Assembly: GCA_947372465.1 (NCBI GenBank)
Contig: CANBTT010000033.1
Span: forward strand, 1-33,042
Direction: 5' to 3'
Origin: Burkholderiales bacterium
GTDB taxonomy: Bacteria > Pseudomonadota > Gammaproteobacteria > Burkholderiales > Burkholderiaceae_C
DNA length: 33,042 nucleotides
The notes under the pieces: generated by a model
Told to the model about the DNA's origin: nothing
Databases searched by the model: none
What the model saw: only the letters and a program-made list of their open reading frames with translations
Program-made: the position numbers and the translations under genes
Shown here: piece by piece, positions 17,001 through 23,814 of the stretch
Position numbering within the stretch: position 1 is the first letter of the stretch
Layout of the letters: every line of letters begins with the position of its first letter

Positions 17001-17113
17001 AAGGCCTCAACCGATAGGTTTTGAAAAGCGATCAAACCCGAGGCGATAAATAAAAGGGTCCCCAGGACAATGACCAAGGGTTGGGTGATCGCAAAATGAA
17101 TGAGTTTCTTCAT
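14036..17113 (-). CDS. czcA: CzcA/CusA-family heavy-metal efflux RND permease
   Basis: This inner-membrane proton/metal antiporter of 1025 residues has the normal size of the HME-RND family. The N-terminal membrane helix (about 10-30) is followed by AFPDVTDTQV and LYPGRAAEEVE, characteristic of CzcA/CusA. The helix-4 motif DFGIIVDGAVIVIEN (392-406) is of the type found in divalent-cation exporters (Co/Zn/Cd/Ni) rather than the Cu/Ag CusA type. Two large periplasmic loops and a second set of helices near the end (LIFLLLFNAFNS, IGFIALSGQAVLNGVVML) complete the fold. Its ATG overlaps the czcB stop codon by 4 nt (ATGA), giving translational coupling. The exact metal is not certain. Confidence 0.93.
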   Translation of the reverse strand: MKKLIHFAITQPLVIVLGTLLFIASGLIAFQNLSVEAFPDVTDTQVTVIALYPGRAAEEVEKQVTLPLEAALSGLPNSIRLFSHTQFGLSYTVITYDDKTDVNLARQQVNERLSAVDLPAGSQVNITPNATPVGEIMRYRVKGNGQTATDLRTLQDWVIEKNLRQVPGVADVVAMGGFIKQYEVQPDLDKLRAFKLTFQNLLDALGRGNSNAGGSYVAQGSQQFAIRGIGLLSSAEEIGQIVLGSSNGTPILIRDVAQVKLGAVPRLGITGQDGEDDAVVGIVIMRKGENPSQVLKNVKEKIAQLNQRGLPQGVEIVPFYDRTWLMGKTLSTVFRNLLEGAILVGLVLYLFLSNIRASLAVVVVIPLALLGTFMGLKIMGVPANLLSLGAMDFGIIVDGAVIVIENVMHRLAQRGEGMGEKERQAVITDATNEVGRPTLFSMLIIIAAHIPIFALQRHEGRIFQPMALSVTMALIGSLIFSLTLVPLIAYWTLRSKLPHDDNKVVSVAKNIYKPILNWAIEHRRKVMMMAAAAFLLALGAASRLGSEFLPELNEGTFWVNWDLPSSVSQEEATKILRLARRALQTIPEVRTVVSKAGQPEDGTDPKTLSMAEVFVDVKPHEEWRKGLTRDQLIEEMDARLSVIPGVDPAFSQPIRDNVLESISQIKGQIVVKVAGDDLTDLKNTVEAMRREFKQIPGIQRAEVDRLGELPQLVIDIKRERAARLGINVSDIQDVIEAALAGKVATYIWEGEKKFAAAVRLKEDGRAISNLPNTPVLMANGGYTTLGTLADIRQASGAMNIAREAGRRTMAIGIFIKGRDMGSIVSDMKAKVAQNVKIPDTYTVSWSGEFENQERAMKRLTLVVPVSLLLIFLLLFNAFNSVKTASLILINVPLALIGGFVALWVLRIPLSVSAAIGFIALSGQAVLNGVVMLSVFQQLRSAGLNVLDAVKEGSIQRLRTVLMTALLAAFGLLPMALSQEIGAETQRPLAIVVIGGLITATLLTLVVLPALYVAWFSGPENPKRQD

Positions 17114-18282
17114 GGTTTAATGGCCGGCACTTTCATGGGCGCTTGTTGCGCATCTTCTTGCGCATTGAGCAATTCTTTGGCCAACAAAAGACCATTTTGA
17201 CTGACCACTTTCTCACCGATGTTCAATCCCTCATCAATGATGACGTCCTTCTTGTTCTCAAAAACAAGGCTGACTTTTTTCGATTGAAAAACACCGGGTT
17301 CAATCTCTACAAATACGATGTGGTCACTGCCCTTTAAAAAGACGGAACTTGCTGGAATGTTCAAGTTGTTTTTAAAGCTCCTCAGAAAAGAGGCCGTGGC
17401 CAACATCTCATTTTTTAAAATTCGCTTTGGGTTTTCTATGGAAGCGCGCACTTTGATCGTCCGGGTCATGGGGTCGATGGTGTCGGCAATGGCTCGGATC
17501 GTGGCTTCAAAAATTTGGTTGGGCAAGCTGGGTGTCTTGATGTCCATCTTCATGCCCATTTTGATGTGTTGAATATCGGTTTCGCGCACATCTATGAGCA
17601 CCCAAAGAAAGCGTGGATCGGTCACCACGAACAAGGCGGGTGAACTGGGGCCAAACTGATCGGGCCTGATTTCCTGGTCTGGGTTCACGTTTCGCTCTAC
17701 CACCATGCCGCTGAGGCTGGACCGAATGCCCAGTTGTTGGTTCACGCTTGCACCACTGCCGTACAGCGCAGTTCTCGCTTGTGCGCGGTCAACCTCCGCC
17801 TTGGCTCTGAGCGTCTCGGCTTCCGCTTGTTCAAATTCTTTTTGTGAGGTGATGCCAGCGTTGAAGAGCTCTTTTTGACGCGTGAAGTTTTTGTTCGCCA
17901 ACAAGGCGTCTGCCAAAGCGCGCGCGGTGTCGGCCTGAGCGGCTCCAAATTCTGGGGATGCGATCTGGGCCAAGGGCGAACCCTCGCTCACGGTTTGTCC
18001 AACATCGGCCAATATGTGCTTCACGCGGCCAGAAAATGCGGGGAACACTCTTTGCGTCTTTTGCTCATCCCAAACGATTCGCGCGGGCAGATCAATGGCA
18101 ATGTTTTGCGCTTGCTTGACCTCGACGGTCGAGAGAAGGCTCAACTGTGGATTGCCCGCTGGAAAGCGCAGTTGATTGTTTTGAACGATGGGCTGCTGAG
18201 TGATCTCCATGTGAGAGGGAGATTCTGAGCATGACAGCAAGAAAGCGCTTGAGAGGCAAAGGGTGAGGATGGATTTTTTCAA
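17110..18282 (-). CDS. czcB: CzcB-like periplasmic adaptor (membrane fusion) lipoprotein of the RND efflux system
   Basis: This 390-residue adaptor links the RND pump to the outer-membrane channel. The N-terminus has a signal peptide with lipobox FLLSC (lipidated Cys18). The core has the usual order: a beta-barrel/lipoyl half (RVFPAFSGRVKHILADVGQ, then VSEGSPLAQIASPE), a long helical hairpin rich in Ala, Glu and Gln (about 110-180), then lipoyl and barrel halves again (RSSLSGMVVERNVNPDQEI). The start codon is TTG at 18282, chosen because it gives an intact lipoprotein signal; AAGAG lies 7 nt upstream. It sits 40 nt after czcC and overlaps czcA by 4 nt. No His-rich metal-binding N-terminus is present, unlike CzcB of Cupriavidus. 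Confidence 0.92.
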   Translation of the reverse strand: MKKSILTLCLSSAFLLSCSESPSHMEITQQPIVQNNQLRFPAGNPQLSLLSTVEVKQAQNIAIDLPARIVWDEQKTQRVFPAFSGRVKHILADVGQTVSEGSPLAQIASPEFGAAQADTARALADALLANKNFTRQKELFNAGITSQKEFEQAEAETLRAKAEVDRAQARTALYGSGASVNQQLGIRSSLSGMVVERNVNPDQEIRPDQFGPSSPALFVVTDPRFLWVLIDVRETDIQHIKMGMKMDIKTPSLPNQIFEATIRAIADTIDPMTRTIKVRASIENPKRILKNEMLATASFLRSFKNNLNIPASSVFLKGSDHIVFVEIEPGVFQSKKVSLVFENKKDVIIDEGLNIGEKVVSQNGLLLAKELLNAQEDAQQAPMKVPAIKP

Positions 18283-18322
18283 GGTGAACTCTTGTTAAGA
18301 AAGGTCAGTCGTGCACGGGCTG

Positions 18323-19771
18323 TCAGTTTGAAGTGGCAAGCGGTTCTATTTGGTAGGGCTCTGTCCTTAGGTACCAAGCGCCTTGTGATTTGTTGAGATC
18401 GGCAAGAGAAGCAATGGCTTCGATGCGTGTGGCGCGATAAGTTCTTCTTGCATCCAAAAGGTCGGTCAGGGTGAGCGCACCTTTGGTGTACGCAAACTCT
18501 GCTTGTTCCAATACTTTTTGCGCCTGAGGCAAGATGATCGCGTCATAGCGATCGGATCGGTCTTTGGCGGTCAACGCGTTTTGCAACAATGTTTGTAACT
18601 CAGTGGAGGCCAAGCGTTTTATTTTTTCAGTCATCAACTGCGCTTGAGTGAGTTGTTCTTGGGCGCGTTTGATTTCACCCGCATAGCCGTAATTGACTTG
18701 CAAAGGCATTTGTACCCTCAATTCGACCAAGCGGTTCGATGTGCCCGGATAGTGGTCAATGGAGGCCCCCCAGGTGAGGTCGGTTTTTCTCAGAGACAGC
18801 GCCAAATCCAGGGCTGTATTGGCGGCTTTTTCTCTCTGCATGGCCGCAACGACATCTGGGCGCAAAAGCGCCGCGTTCTCCACTTGAGCCTGGGCGTCTT
18901 CTAAATTGAAGGGATTGCTTTTGGTCGAGGAAAGCGCCACAAAATCCGCTTGGACTCTCCAGCTCAAAGGGGCGTCCTTGAGCCTCACCAATTGTGACAA
19001 TGCCAAAGCGGCGGTTTGTCTTTCAAGCTTCGCGGCTTGTGCATCGGCTTGTGCACGTTGGTTTTCAATGGAAATCCGAAATGCCTCTTGAGCCGATAGG
19101 TCGCCATTCTTTAAGCGAATGGCGGCGGTGTCATTGGTTGTTTGATAGCTCTTTGCGATTGCGAAAAATTCCTCTTCTTTCAACTGCGCTGCATACAAGT
19201 CAATGAATGCGTTGTACGCCATGATTTGCTGTCCAATCAAGGTGTCGCTTAAATCGAATTGAGCAGCACTCAGCAAGTTCTTGGCTGTTTGTGTTCTGAG
19301 CGTTCTCTTGTCGCCGCGCTCCCAAGTCCAGTCAATACCCAGCGACTTGTCGATGCGTTTGTCGTTCAAGATGGAGCCTGCACCCATGCCATTTTTTGCA
19401 TCCATTTGGCTCGCTCGTGAGCTCAAGACGGGCAGTGGCGCGTGATCGGCTGCCAAGAGGTCGCCCTGAGCAGACTGGGTCTGAGCGCGAGCAATGCCAA
19501 CATCAAAGTTGGCTTTCGCCGCGTTCAGTACATCGGCCAACTGGAGGAATGTTTTTGTCTCCAAGGGGATGGCGTGCTTTGCTGGGGCATTGGCTTGCGC
19601 GAAACGCTGCTTTTCTCCCGTGAGAGGGGTTTGGGGTGATACCATTTGCAGGGGCTGGGCAAGACTGTTTGAAAAATAAATCGCGCCAAAGCCAAGGGTT
19701 AACCCTAAAATGAGAGCTGTCTTCAATGTTGAAAAGTGTCTTTTTTGTTGCATCCTCCGTTTATCCAACAT
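18323..19771 (-). CDS. czcC: CzcC-like outer-membrane efflux channel (TolC family)
   Basis: This outer-membrane component of the tripartite pump has 482 residues. A signal-like hydrophobic segment (LKTALILGLTLGFGAIYFSN, then SLAQP) precedes the repeated long-helix architecture of TolC-family proteins, with LADVLNAAKANFDVGIARAQ in the first repeat and FAYTKGALTLTDLLDARRTY in the second, the latter typical of CzcC/OEP proteins. The frame is open to a TTG at 19795. The ATG at 19771 has CAGGG nearby upstream and is preferred; a further ATG at 19753 directly follows GGAGG with too little spacing. It is the first gene of czcCBA, divergent from the response-regulator gene. Confidence 0.9.
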   Translation of the reverse strand: MLDKRRMQQKRHFSTLKTALILGLTLGFGAIYFSNSLAQPLQMVSPQTPLTGEKQRFAQANAPAKHAIPLETKTFLQLADVLNAAKANFDVGIARAQTQSAQGDLLAADHAPLPVLSSRASQMDAKNGMGAGSILNDKRIDKSLGIDWTWERGDKRTLRTQTAKNLLSAAQFDLSDTLIGQQIMAYNAFIDLYAAQLKEEEFFAIAKSYQTTNDTAAIRLKNGDLSAQEAFRISIENQRAQADAQAAKLERQTAALALSQLVRLKDAPLSWRVQADFVALSSTKSNPFNLEDAQAQVENAALLRPDVVAAMQREKAANTALDLALSLRKTDLTWGASIDHYPGTSNRLVELRVQMPLQVNYGYAGEIKRAQEQLTQAQLMTEKIKRLASTELQTLLQNALTAKDRSDRYDAIILPQAQKVLEQAEFAYTKGALTLTDLLDARRTYRATRIEAIASLADLNKSQGAWYLRTEPYQIEPLATSN

Positions 19772-19775
19772 TTTC

Positions 19776-19797
19776 CCTGACCAAAGCCTGACCAAGG
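19776..19797. promoter_or_regulatory. Tandem 11-bp direct repeat, candidate OmpR-family response-regulator operator
   Basis: CCTGACCAAAG (19776-19786) is followed at once by CCTGACCAAGG (19787-19797); 10 of 11 positions agree. Two head-to-tail units one helical turn apart are how PhoB/OmpR-type regulators bind. The repeat lies in the 44-bp gap between czcC and the response-regulator gene, so it could control both directions. Confidence 0.55.
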
Positions 19798-19815
19798 TGT
19801 TTATTTGTTTGAACC

Positions 19816-20508
19816 ATGCGCGTATTGTTAGTCGAAGATGATCAGGTATTGCAAACCATCATGCTCAAGTCGCTTGAGGATGCAGGGCACCGTGTGGACC
19901 ACGCCAGTCACCTGGATCAAGCACAGCATTTTGCTTTTGTTCAATCGTACGATGCCATTTTGCTCGACTTGAACCTTCCTCAAAGAGAAGGAGCCAATGC
20001 GCCCATGGGCAGCGGTTTGACATTGCTGCGCGAGTTGAGAGCTCGGGGGGACTTGACGCCTGTGTTGGTGTTGACCGCCAGAAATCGGACCGAGGAGCGG
20101 ATTGCGGGTCTAGATGCGGGGGCCGATGACTACCTTGGCAAGCCCATAGATTTGGCCGAACTAGAAGCCAGGTTGAGAGCCTTGGCCAGGCGAACAAGCA
20201 ACACGCATGACATTCAAAGGGTGGGTGAGCTGTGTTTGGATAGAAAGCAAAGGAAGGTGTTCATCAACAACAGCGAGCTTGTTTTTCCGGCTCGTGAATA
20301 CGAGGTGTTGTCTCAATTGATGACCCCACCTGGCAAAACGGTGAGCAAAAAAGAAATGTCAAGTAAATTGTCAGACTTTGACGATGTTTTGGGTGACAAT
20401 GCTTTGGAGACCTTTATCTCAAGATTGAGAAAAAAAATTCAAGGCTCTGGTGTAAGCATTCGAACGCTTCGAGGTTTGGGCTATTTATTAGAAGAGGAAA
20501 AAAAATGA
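19816..20508 (+). CDS. OmpR/PhoB-family two-component response regulator
   Basis: This 230-residue DNA-binding regulator has a receiver domain with Asp8-Asp9 (VEDD), phosphoacceptor Asp51 (LLDLNLP), Thr87 (LTAR) and Lys109 (GKPID). A winged-helix output domain follows, with REYEVLSQLMTPPGKTVSKK and a recognition-helix region LETFISRLRKKI that ends in IRTLRGLGYLL. After LNLPQREG there is an unusual extra segment (ANAPMGSG) compared with typical receivers, where a single Gly leads straight into helix 4. It overlaps the kinase gene by 4 nt. Related regulators are TctD, QseB and CzcR/CusR. The position next to czcCBA and the tandem repeat suggest control of metal efflux, but see the kinase for another possibility. 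Confidence 0.93.
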   Translation: MRVLLVEDDQVLQTIMLKSLEDAGHRVDHASHLDQAQHFAFVQSYDAILLDLNLPQREGANAPMGSGLTLLRELRARGDLTPVLVLTARNRTEERIAGLDAGADDYLGKPIDLAELEARLRALARRTSNTHDIQRVGELCLDRKQRKVFINNSELVFPAREYEVLSQLMTPPGKTVSKKEMSSKLSDFDDVLGDNALETFISRLRKKIQGSGVSIRTLRGLGYLLEEEKK

Positions 20509-21914
20509 ACAACACAAGACTCCCATCCTTGACCAGCCAACTTCTAAAAAGCCTTTATGTTCCTCTTTTCTTCACTTGGATCATTGGCACTTTGGTCGTC
20601 GTCGTTGTTGCGAGCTACTTTACAGAGCAGGCCTATGACCGAGCTCTCCTGGATGACGCCTATTCTGTTGCCAGCCACGTCAAGCTCAATGCGGCAAAAT
20701 CGACCGAGCAGTTGGAAATCGATCTCTCTGCCAATGAAATGACAACCTTGTTGTTTGATCAAAGTGAAATCATTTACTTTCAGATTTTAAATGTCGATGG
20801 ATCCATGATCGCTGGGCATCCAGGCTTCAATGCCACATTGCCGGCAAGAGGGTCCGCGCCAAAATTTTCTAATTTAGAGTTTCAAGATAAAAATTTTCGA
20901 ACGGTTGCGATCTACCGCACTCAGCCGTCCCCCTTTTTCTTGGTCATGGCCCAAACCTCAGACTTTCGCACAGCACTTGTGAAGCGGGTGGTGATTTTTT
21001 CCATCGTTCCACAATTGCTGTTCTTGGCCTTGTTGGCGCTCTTTTTGAAGGGGGTGATCAAAAAGGAGTTGGCACCACTCTTGGATTTGGAGAATGCGGT
21101 TGAGACGCGAGCGGTGACCGACTTGTCTGCGGTGCACATTGATACCAGAACAAAGGACGTGCATGATTTGGGGACAGCCATCAATCGTTTGTTTTTTAGA
21201 ATTGACGATGGTGTTCGTTTGCTGCGTGAATTTTCTGGCAATGTGGCGCATGAACTCAGAACGCCTTTGGCTGGCATTCGAGCTCAAACCGAATACGGTT
21301 TGGCCAACAAGAACCCTGAGGTCTGGTACCAGCAACTCCAAGGCATTGCAAAGAGTGAACTCCGCGCGAGTCACATGGTTGAACAAATGTTGGCGCTCTC
21401 CTTGACCAACGAGGCCAAGTCGGGCTTGATCAACGAAGACATCGATGTGGATGAATTGGTCAAAGAGGCCGTCATGCGCTTTCTGAGCAGAGCCGACTCA
21501 TTGGGCGTTGATTTGGGGGTCAAGGGTTATGAATTGGGCTTGACGATCAAAACTCAGCGCTCCTTGCTTGAAGGGGCCCTCAACAATTTGATCGACAACG
21601 CTCTTCGCTACGGTGTCTCTGAAATTGAAAGTTTCAATCAAATCACCATTGAGATTGAAAAGACAGTGGATGACAACAAGAAGAATTATTTGGAGATTTC
21701 TGTGGTTGACAATGGCAAAGGCATTTCCGATGAGTTTAAGCACCAAGTCATGAGAAGGCGAACTCAGGGTGAGGCGGGGCTCAATTTGGGCGCTGGGGCT
21801 GGACTTGGTTTGGCCATTGTGGTGGAGTATGCCAAACTGCTCAATGCAGAATTTGTTTTGCAAGACAACTCCGGCGGGGGCTTGAAAGCACTGCTCAAAC
21901 TGCCCTTGGGTTGA
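20505..21914 (+). CDS. TctE/QseC-like sensor histidine kinase
   Basis: This inner-membrane kinase of 469 residues has two membrane helices (about 16-40 and 160-182). They bracket a periplasmic domain that looks like the 2CSK_N domain of TctE-type kinases (RALLDDAYSVASHVKLN, then a FQILNVDGSMIAGHPG strand pair). The phosphorylated His249 is in NVAHELRTPLAG. The N box is NLIDNALRYG, followed by VVDNGKGI and GAGAGLGLAIV for ATP binding. In characterised systems 2CSK_N kinases respond to tricarboxylates (TctE), whereas metal-sensing kinases (CzcS/CusS) have a different sensor domain. The ligand could thus be a carboxylate, fitting the Bug gene just downstream, or a metal, fitting czcCBA. It starts inside the regulator's stop codon (ATGA). 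Confidence 0.92.
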   Translation: MNNTRLPSLTSQLLKSLYVPLFFTWIIGTLVVVVVASYFTEQAYDRALLDDAYSVASHVKLNAAKSTEQLEIDLSANEMTTLLFDQSEIIYFQILNVDGSMIAGHPGFNATLPARGSAPKFSNLEFQDKNFRTVAIYRTQPSPFFLVMAQTSDFRTALVKRVVIFSIVPQLLFLALLALFLKGVIKKELAPLLDLENAVETRAVTDLSAVHIDTRTKDVHDLGTAINRLFFRIDDGVRLLREFSGNVAHELRTPLAGIRAQTEYGLANKNPEVWYQQLQGIAKSELRASHMVEQMLALSLTNEAKSGLINEDIDVDELVKEAVMRFLSRADSLGVDLGVKGYELGLTIKTQRSLLEGALNNLIDNALRYGVSEIESFNQITIEIEKTVDDNKKNYLEISVVDNGKGISDEFKHQVMRRRTQGEAGLNLGAGAGLGLAIVVEYAKLLNAEFVLQDNSGGGLKALLKLPLG

Positions 21915-21921
21915 TGGCAGC

Positions 21922-21946
21922 TCACCAAGAACAAGGGGTTTGGTGA
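21922..21946. repeat. Inverted repeat after the kinase gene
   Basis: TCACCAA (21922-21928) and TTGGTGA (21940-21946) form a 7-bp hairpin with an 11-nt loop, 8 nt past the kinase stop. No T-tract follows, so it may be an RNA-stabilising hairpin or a weak terminator. Confidence 0.3.
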
Positions 21947-21966
21947 ATACAATTCAACAGATCTTG

Positions 21967-21996
21967 TTGCAGTCGGTTTTTTTATCCCATTAAAAT
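21967..21996 (+). promoter_or_regulatory. Possible sigma-70 promoter of the Bug-ModA-CaiB operon
   Basis: TTGCAG (21967-21972) and TAAAAT (21991-21996) are 18 bp apart, 37 nt before the ATG at 22033. The -10 is good and the -35 weak. Confidence 0.35.
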
Positions 21997-22032
21997 AGAT
22001 CAGCTCGAAATACTTTTTATCAAGGCTTTAAT

Positions 22033-23007
22033 ATGTCATATTCCTACCGCTCTAAGCTGGCCCTGCTTCCTTTGCTGATTGGCGCCATGCTTGGCCATGT
22101 TCAGGCGCAAACATTTCCATCCAAAACGATCACCATTGTCGTACCCACAGCACCAGGTGGTGCCAACGATGCAATGGCTCGCATCATTGCACAAAGCATG
22201 TCACCTCATTTGGGGCAAGCCGTGATTGTCGAAAACAAAGCCGGTGCCAACGGTGCGATCGCCTCAGAGTTTGTGGCCAGGGCGGCGCCCGATGGCTACA
22301 CGATCATGTTTGGCTACATCGCAACCCATGGCATCAATCCAGCGCTGCAAAAGCTCAAATACGATCCTGTGACCGACTTTGAACCCATTGGCTTGGTGGC
22401 CAATTCACCCACCTTGATGGTGACCACAATGGGTTTGAATGTGAAGACGCCCAAAGAATTGATTGCATTGATCAATGCAAAACCGGGCACCATGAGTTAC
22501 GCCTCTGCAGGCAAGGGAACCGCACCGCACTTGGCAGGCGAGTTGTTCAAGATCTCATCTGGTGTTGATTTGGTCCACGTGCCCTACAAAGGTTCTGCAC
22601 CTGCTGTCGTTGACACCATCGGGGGCACCACACAGGTGATGTTTCCAAGCCTCTTTACGGCGTACCCACAAGTCAAAGCCGGAAAACTCAAGGCTTTAGG
22701 CATTGCAGGGGAGAAAAGATCCTCCGTCATGCCCGATGTGCCGACCTTGGCCGAGCAAGGCGTGCCCAATGTGAATGTCAATCAGTGGTATGGCCTTTTT
22801 GCCCCAGCCAAAACGCCCAAAGCGGTCATTGAGCGCCTGAACAAAGAGCTCAATCTCGTGCTCAATGACAAAACCATTGAAAAGAAAATCGAAGATCAAG
22901 GCGCTGAGGTGGAGGCAAGCACCCCGGAGCATTTGCGAGCCTTGGTTCAATCGGAGGTGGCCAGGTGGAGGAAAGTGGTCACTGCAGCAAAAATTGCCGT
23001 TGATTAA
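22033..23007 (+). CDS. Bug/TctC-family tripartite tricarboxylate transporter substrate-binding protein
   Basis: This 324-residue periplasmic receptor has a Sec signal peptide (LALLPLLIGAMLGHVQAQ). The mature start TFPSKTITIVVPTAPGG, then VIVENKAGANGAIA, AAPDGYTIMFGY and YDPVTDFEPIGLV are textbook Bug-family segments. It is the first gene of a probable operon with a ModA-like protein (18 nt gap) and a CoA-transferase. It lies downstream of a TctDE-like two-component system, the arrangement known from tricarboxylate uptake loci, although the TctA/TctB membrane genes are absent. The ligand is probably a carboxylate that the downstream CoA-transferase activates, which is inferred from context only. 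Confidence 0.93.
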   Translation: MSYSYRSKLALLPLLIGAMLGHVQAQTFPSKTITIVVPTAPGGANDAMARIIAQSMSPHLGQAVIVENKAGANGAIASEFVARAAPDGYTIMFGYIATHGINPALQKLKYDPVTDFEPIGLVANSPTLMVTTMGLNVKTPKELIALINAKPGTMSYASAGKGTAPHLAGELFKISSGVDLVHVPYKGSAPAVVDTIGGTTQVMFPSLFTAYPQVKAGKLKALGIAGEKRSSVMPDVPTLAEQGVPNVNVNQWYGLFAPAKTPKAVIERLNKELNLVLNDKTIEKKIEDQGAEVEASTPEHLRALVQSEVARWRKVVTAAKIAVD

Positions 23008-23025
23008 TTCACAGAGATTGACCCT

Positions 23026-23760
23026 ATGACTGAGAACAGCTTGCCCCCCCTTCGAGTGATCACGTCTGGTGCTTTCGCTCAAGCTTTGAAATTGTTGACG
23101 CCTCTTTATGAGGCCAAGTACAACAAAAAAGTTGATTTGTTTTTTGGCTCCTCCATTGGCGCCGCCCACGATTCCATTCCAACTCGCCTGAGCCAAGGCG
23201 AGCAATTTGATTTGTTCGTGTTGGCAAGCTCTGCGCTCGATCATTTCGTCTCAGAGGGCAAAATCCTTCCAGGCTCGCGGGTGGACTTGGTGGTGTCCAA
23301 TATTGGTGCTGGCGTTCGCGTTGGAGACCCTGACATTGACATCAGCACGGTGGAGGCACTCAAGACGGCCTTGTTGACGGCCGGGCGAATTGCCTACTCC
23401 GCAAGTGCGAGTGGGACGTATTTGTCAGAAGAGTTGTTTCAAAAACTGGGCATTGAAGCAGAGATGGCGGTCAAAGCCAAAAAAATCTTCAGCGAGCGTG
23501 TCGGCACCATTTTGATGCGCAACGAAGCCGATTTGGGATTCCAGCAAATCAGTGAGTTGATTCCCATTGAGGGCATCAAGATCGTGGGTGAGTTGCCTGC
23601 TGAAGTTCAGCGCTCTTTCTTTTTCTCAGCCGGTATTGGTGCTCAAACTCAACAGTTGCAGGAGGTGAGGCGACTTGTTGAATTTTTGGCAAGTCCAGAG
23701 GTTGCTGAAACGGTGGCTAAAACGGGGCTCAAGCCCGTTTTACCGCCCATGCCTTGGTGA
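23026..23760 (+). CDS. ModA-like type II periplasmic-binding-fold protein without a signal peptide
   Basis: This 244-residue protein resembles molybdate-binding ModA proteins. Matching segments are LRVITSGAFAQALKLLTPLYE at the start, FGSSIGAAHDSIPTRLSQGEQFDLFVLAS, then SGTYLSEELFQKLGI and a C-terminal FLASPEVAETVAKTGLKPV. The predicted product begins MTENSLPPLRV, directly at the first strand, with no signal peptide. The upstream codons run straight into the in-frame stop of the Bug gene, so none can be recovered by moving the start. It should therefore be cytoplasmic, acting as a small-molecule binding or sensing protein rather than an ABC receptor. No modBC genes are near. It sits between a Bug receptor and a CoA-transferase, so its ligand may be an organic acid rather than molybdate. 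Confidence 0.8.
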   Translation: MTENSLPPLRVITSGAFAQALKLLTPLYEAKYNKKVDLFFGSSIGAAHDSIPTRLSQGEQFDLFVLASSALDHFVSEGKILPGSRVDLVVSNIGAGVRVGDPDIDISTVEALKTALLTAGRIAYSASASGTYLSEELFQKLGIEAEMAVKAKKIFSERVGTILMRNEADLGFQQISELIPIEGIKIVGELPAEVQRSFFFSAGIGAQTQQLQEVRRLVEFLASPEVAETVAKTGLKPVLPPMPW

Positions 23761-23814
23761 GTGCGGGCAAGGTCCGCAACAAGCTTCAGCGACAAAGGCC
23801 TTGACTGCCATCAC

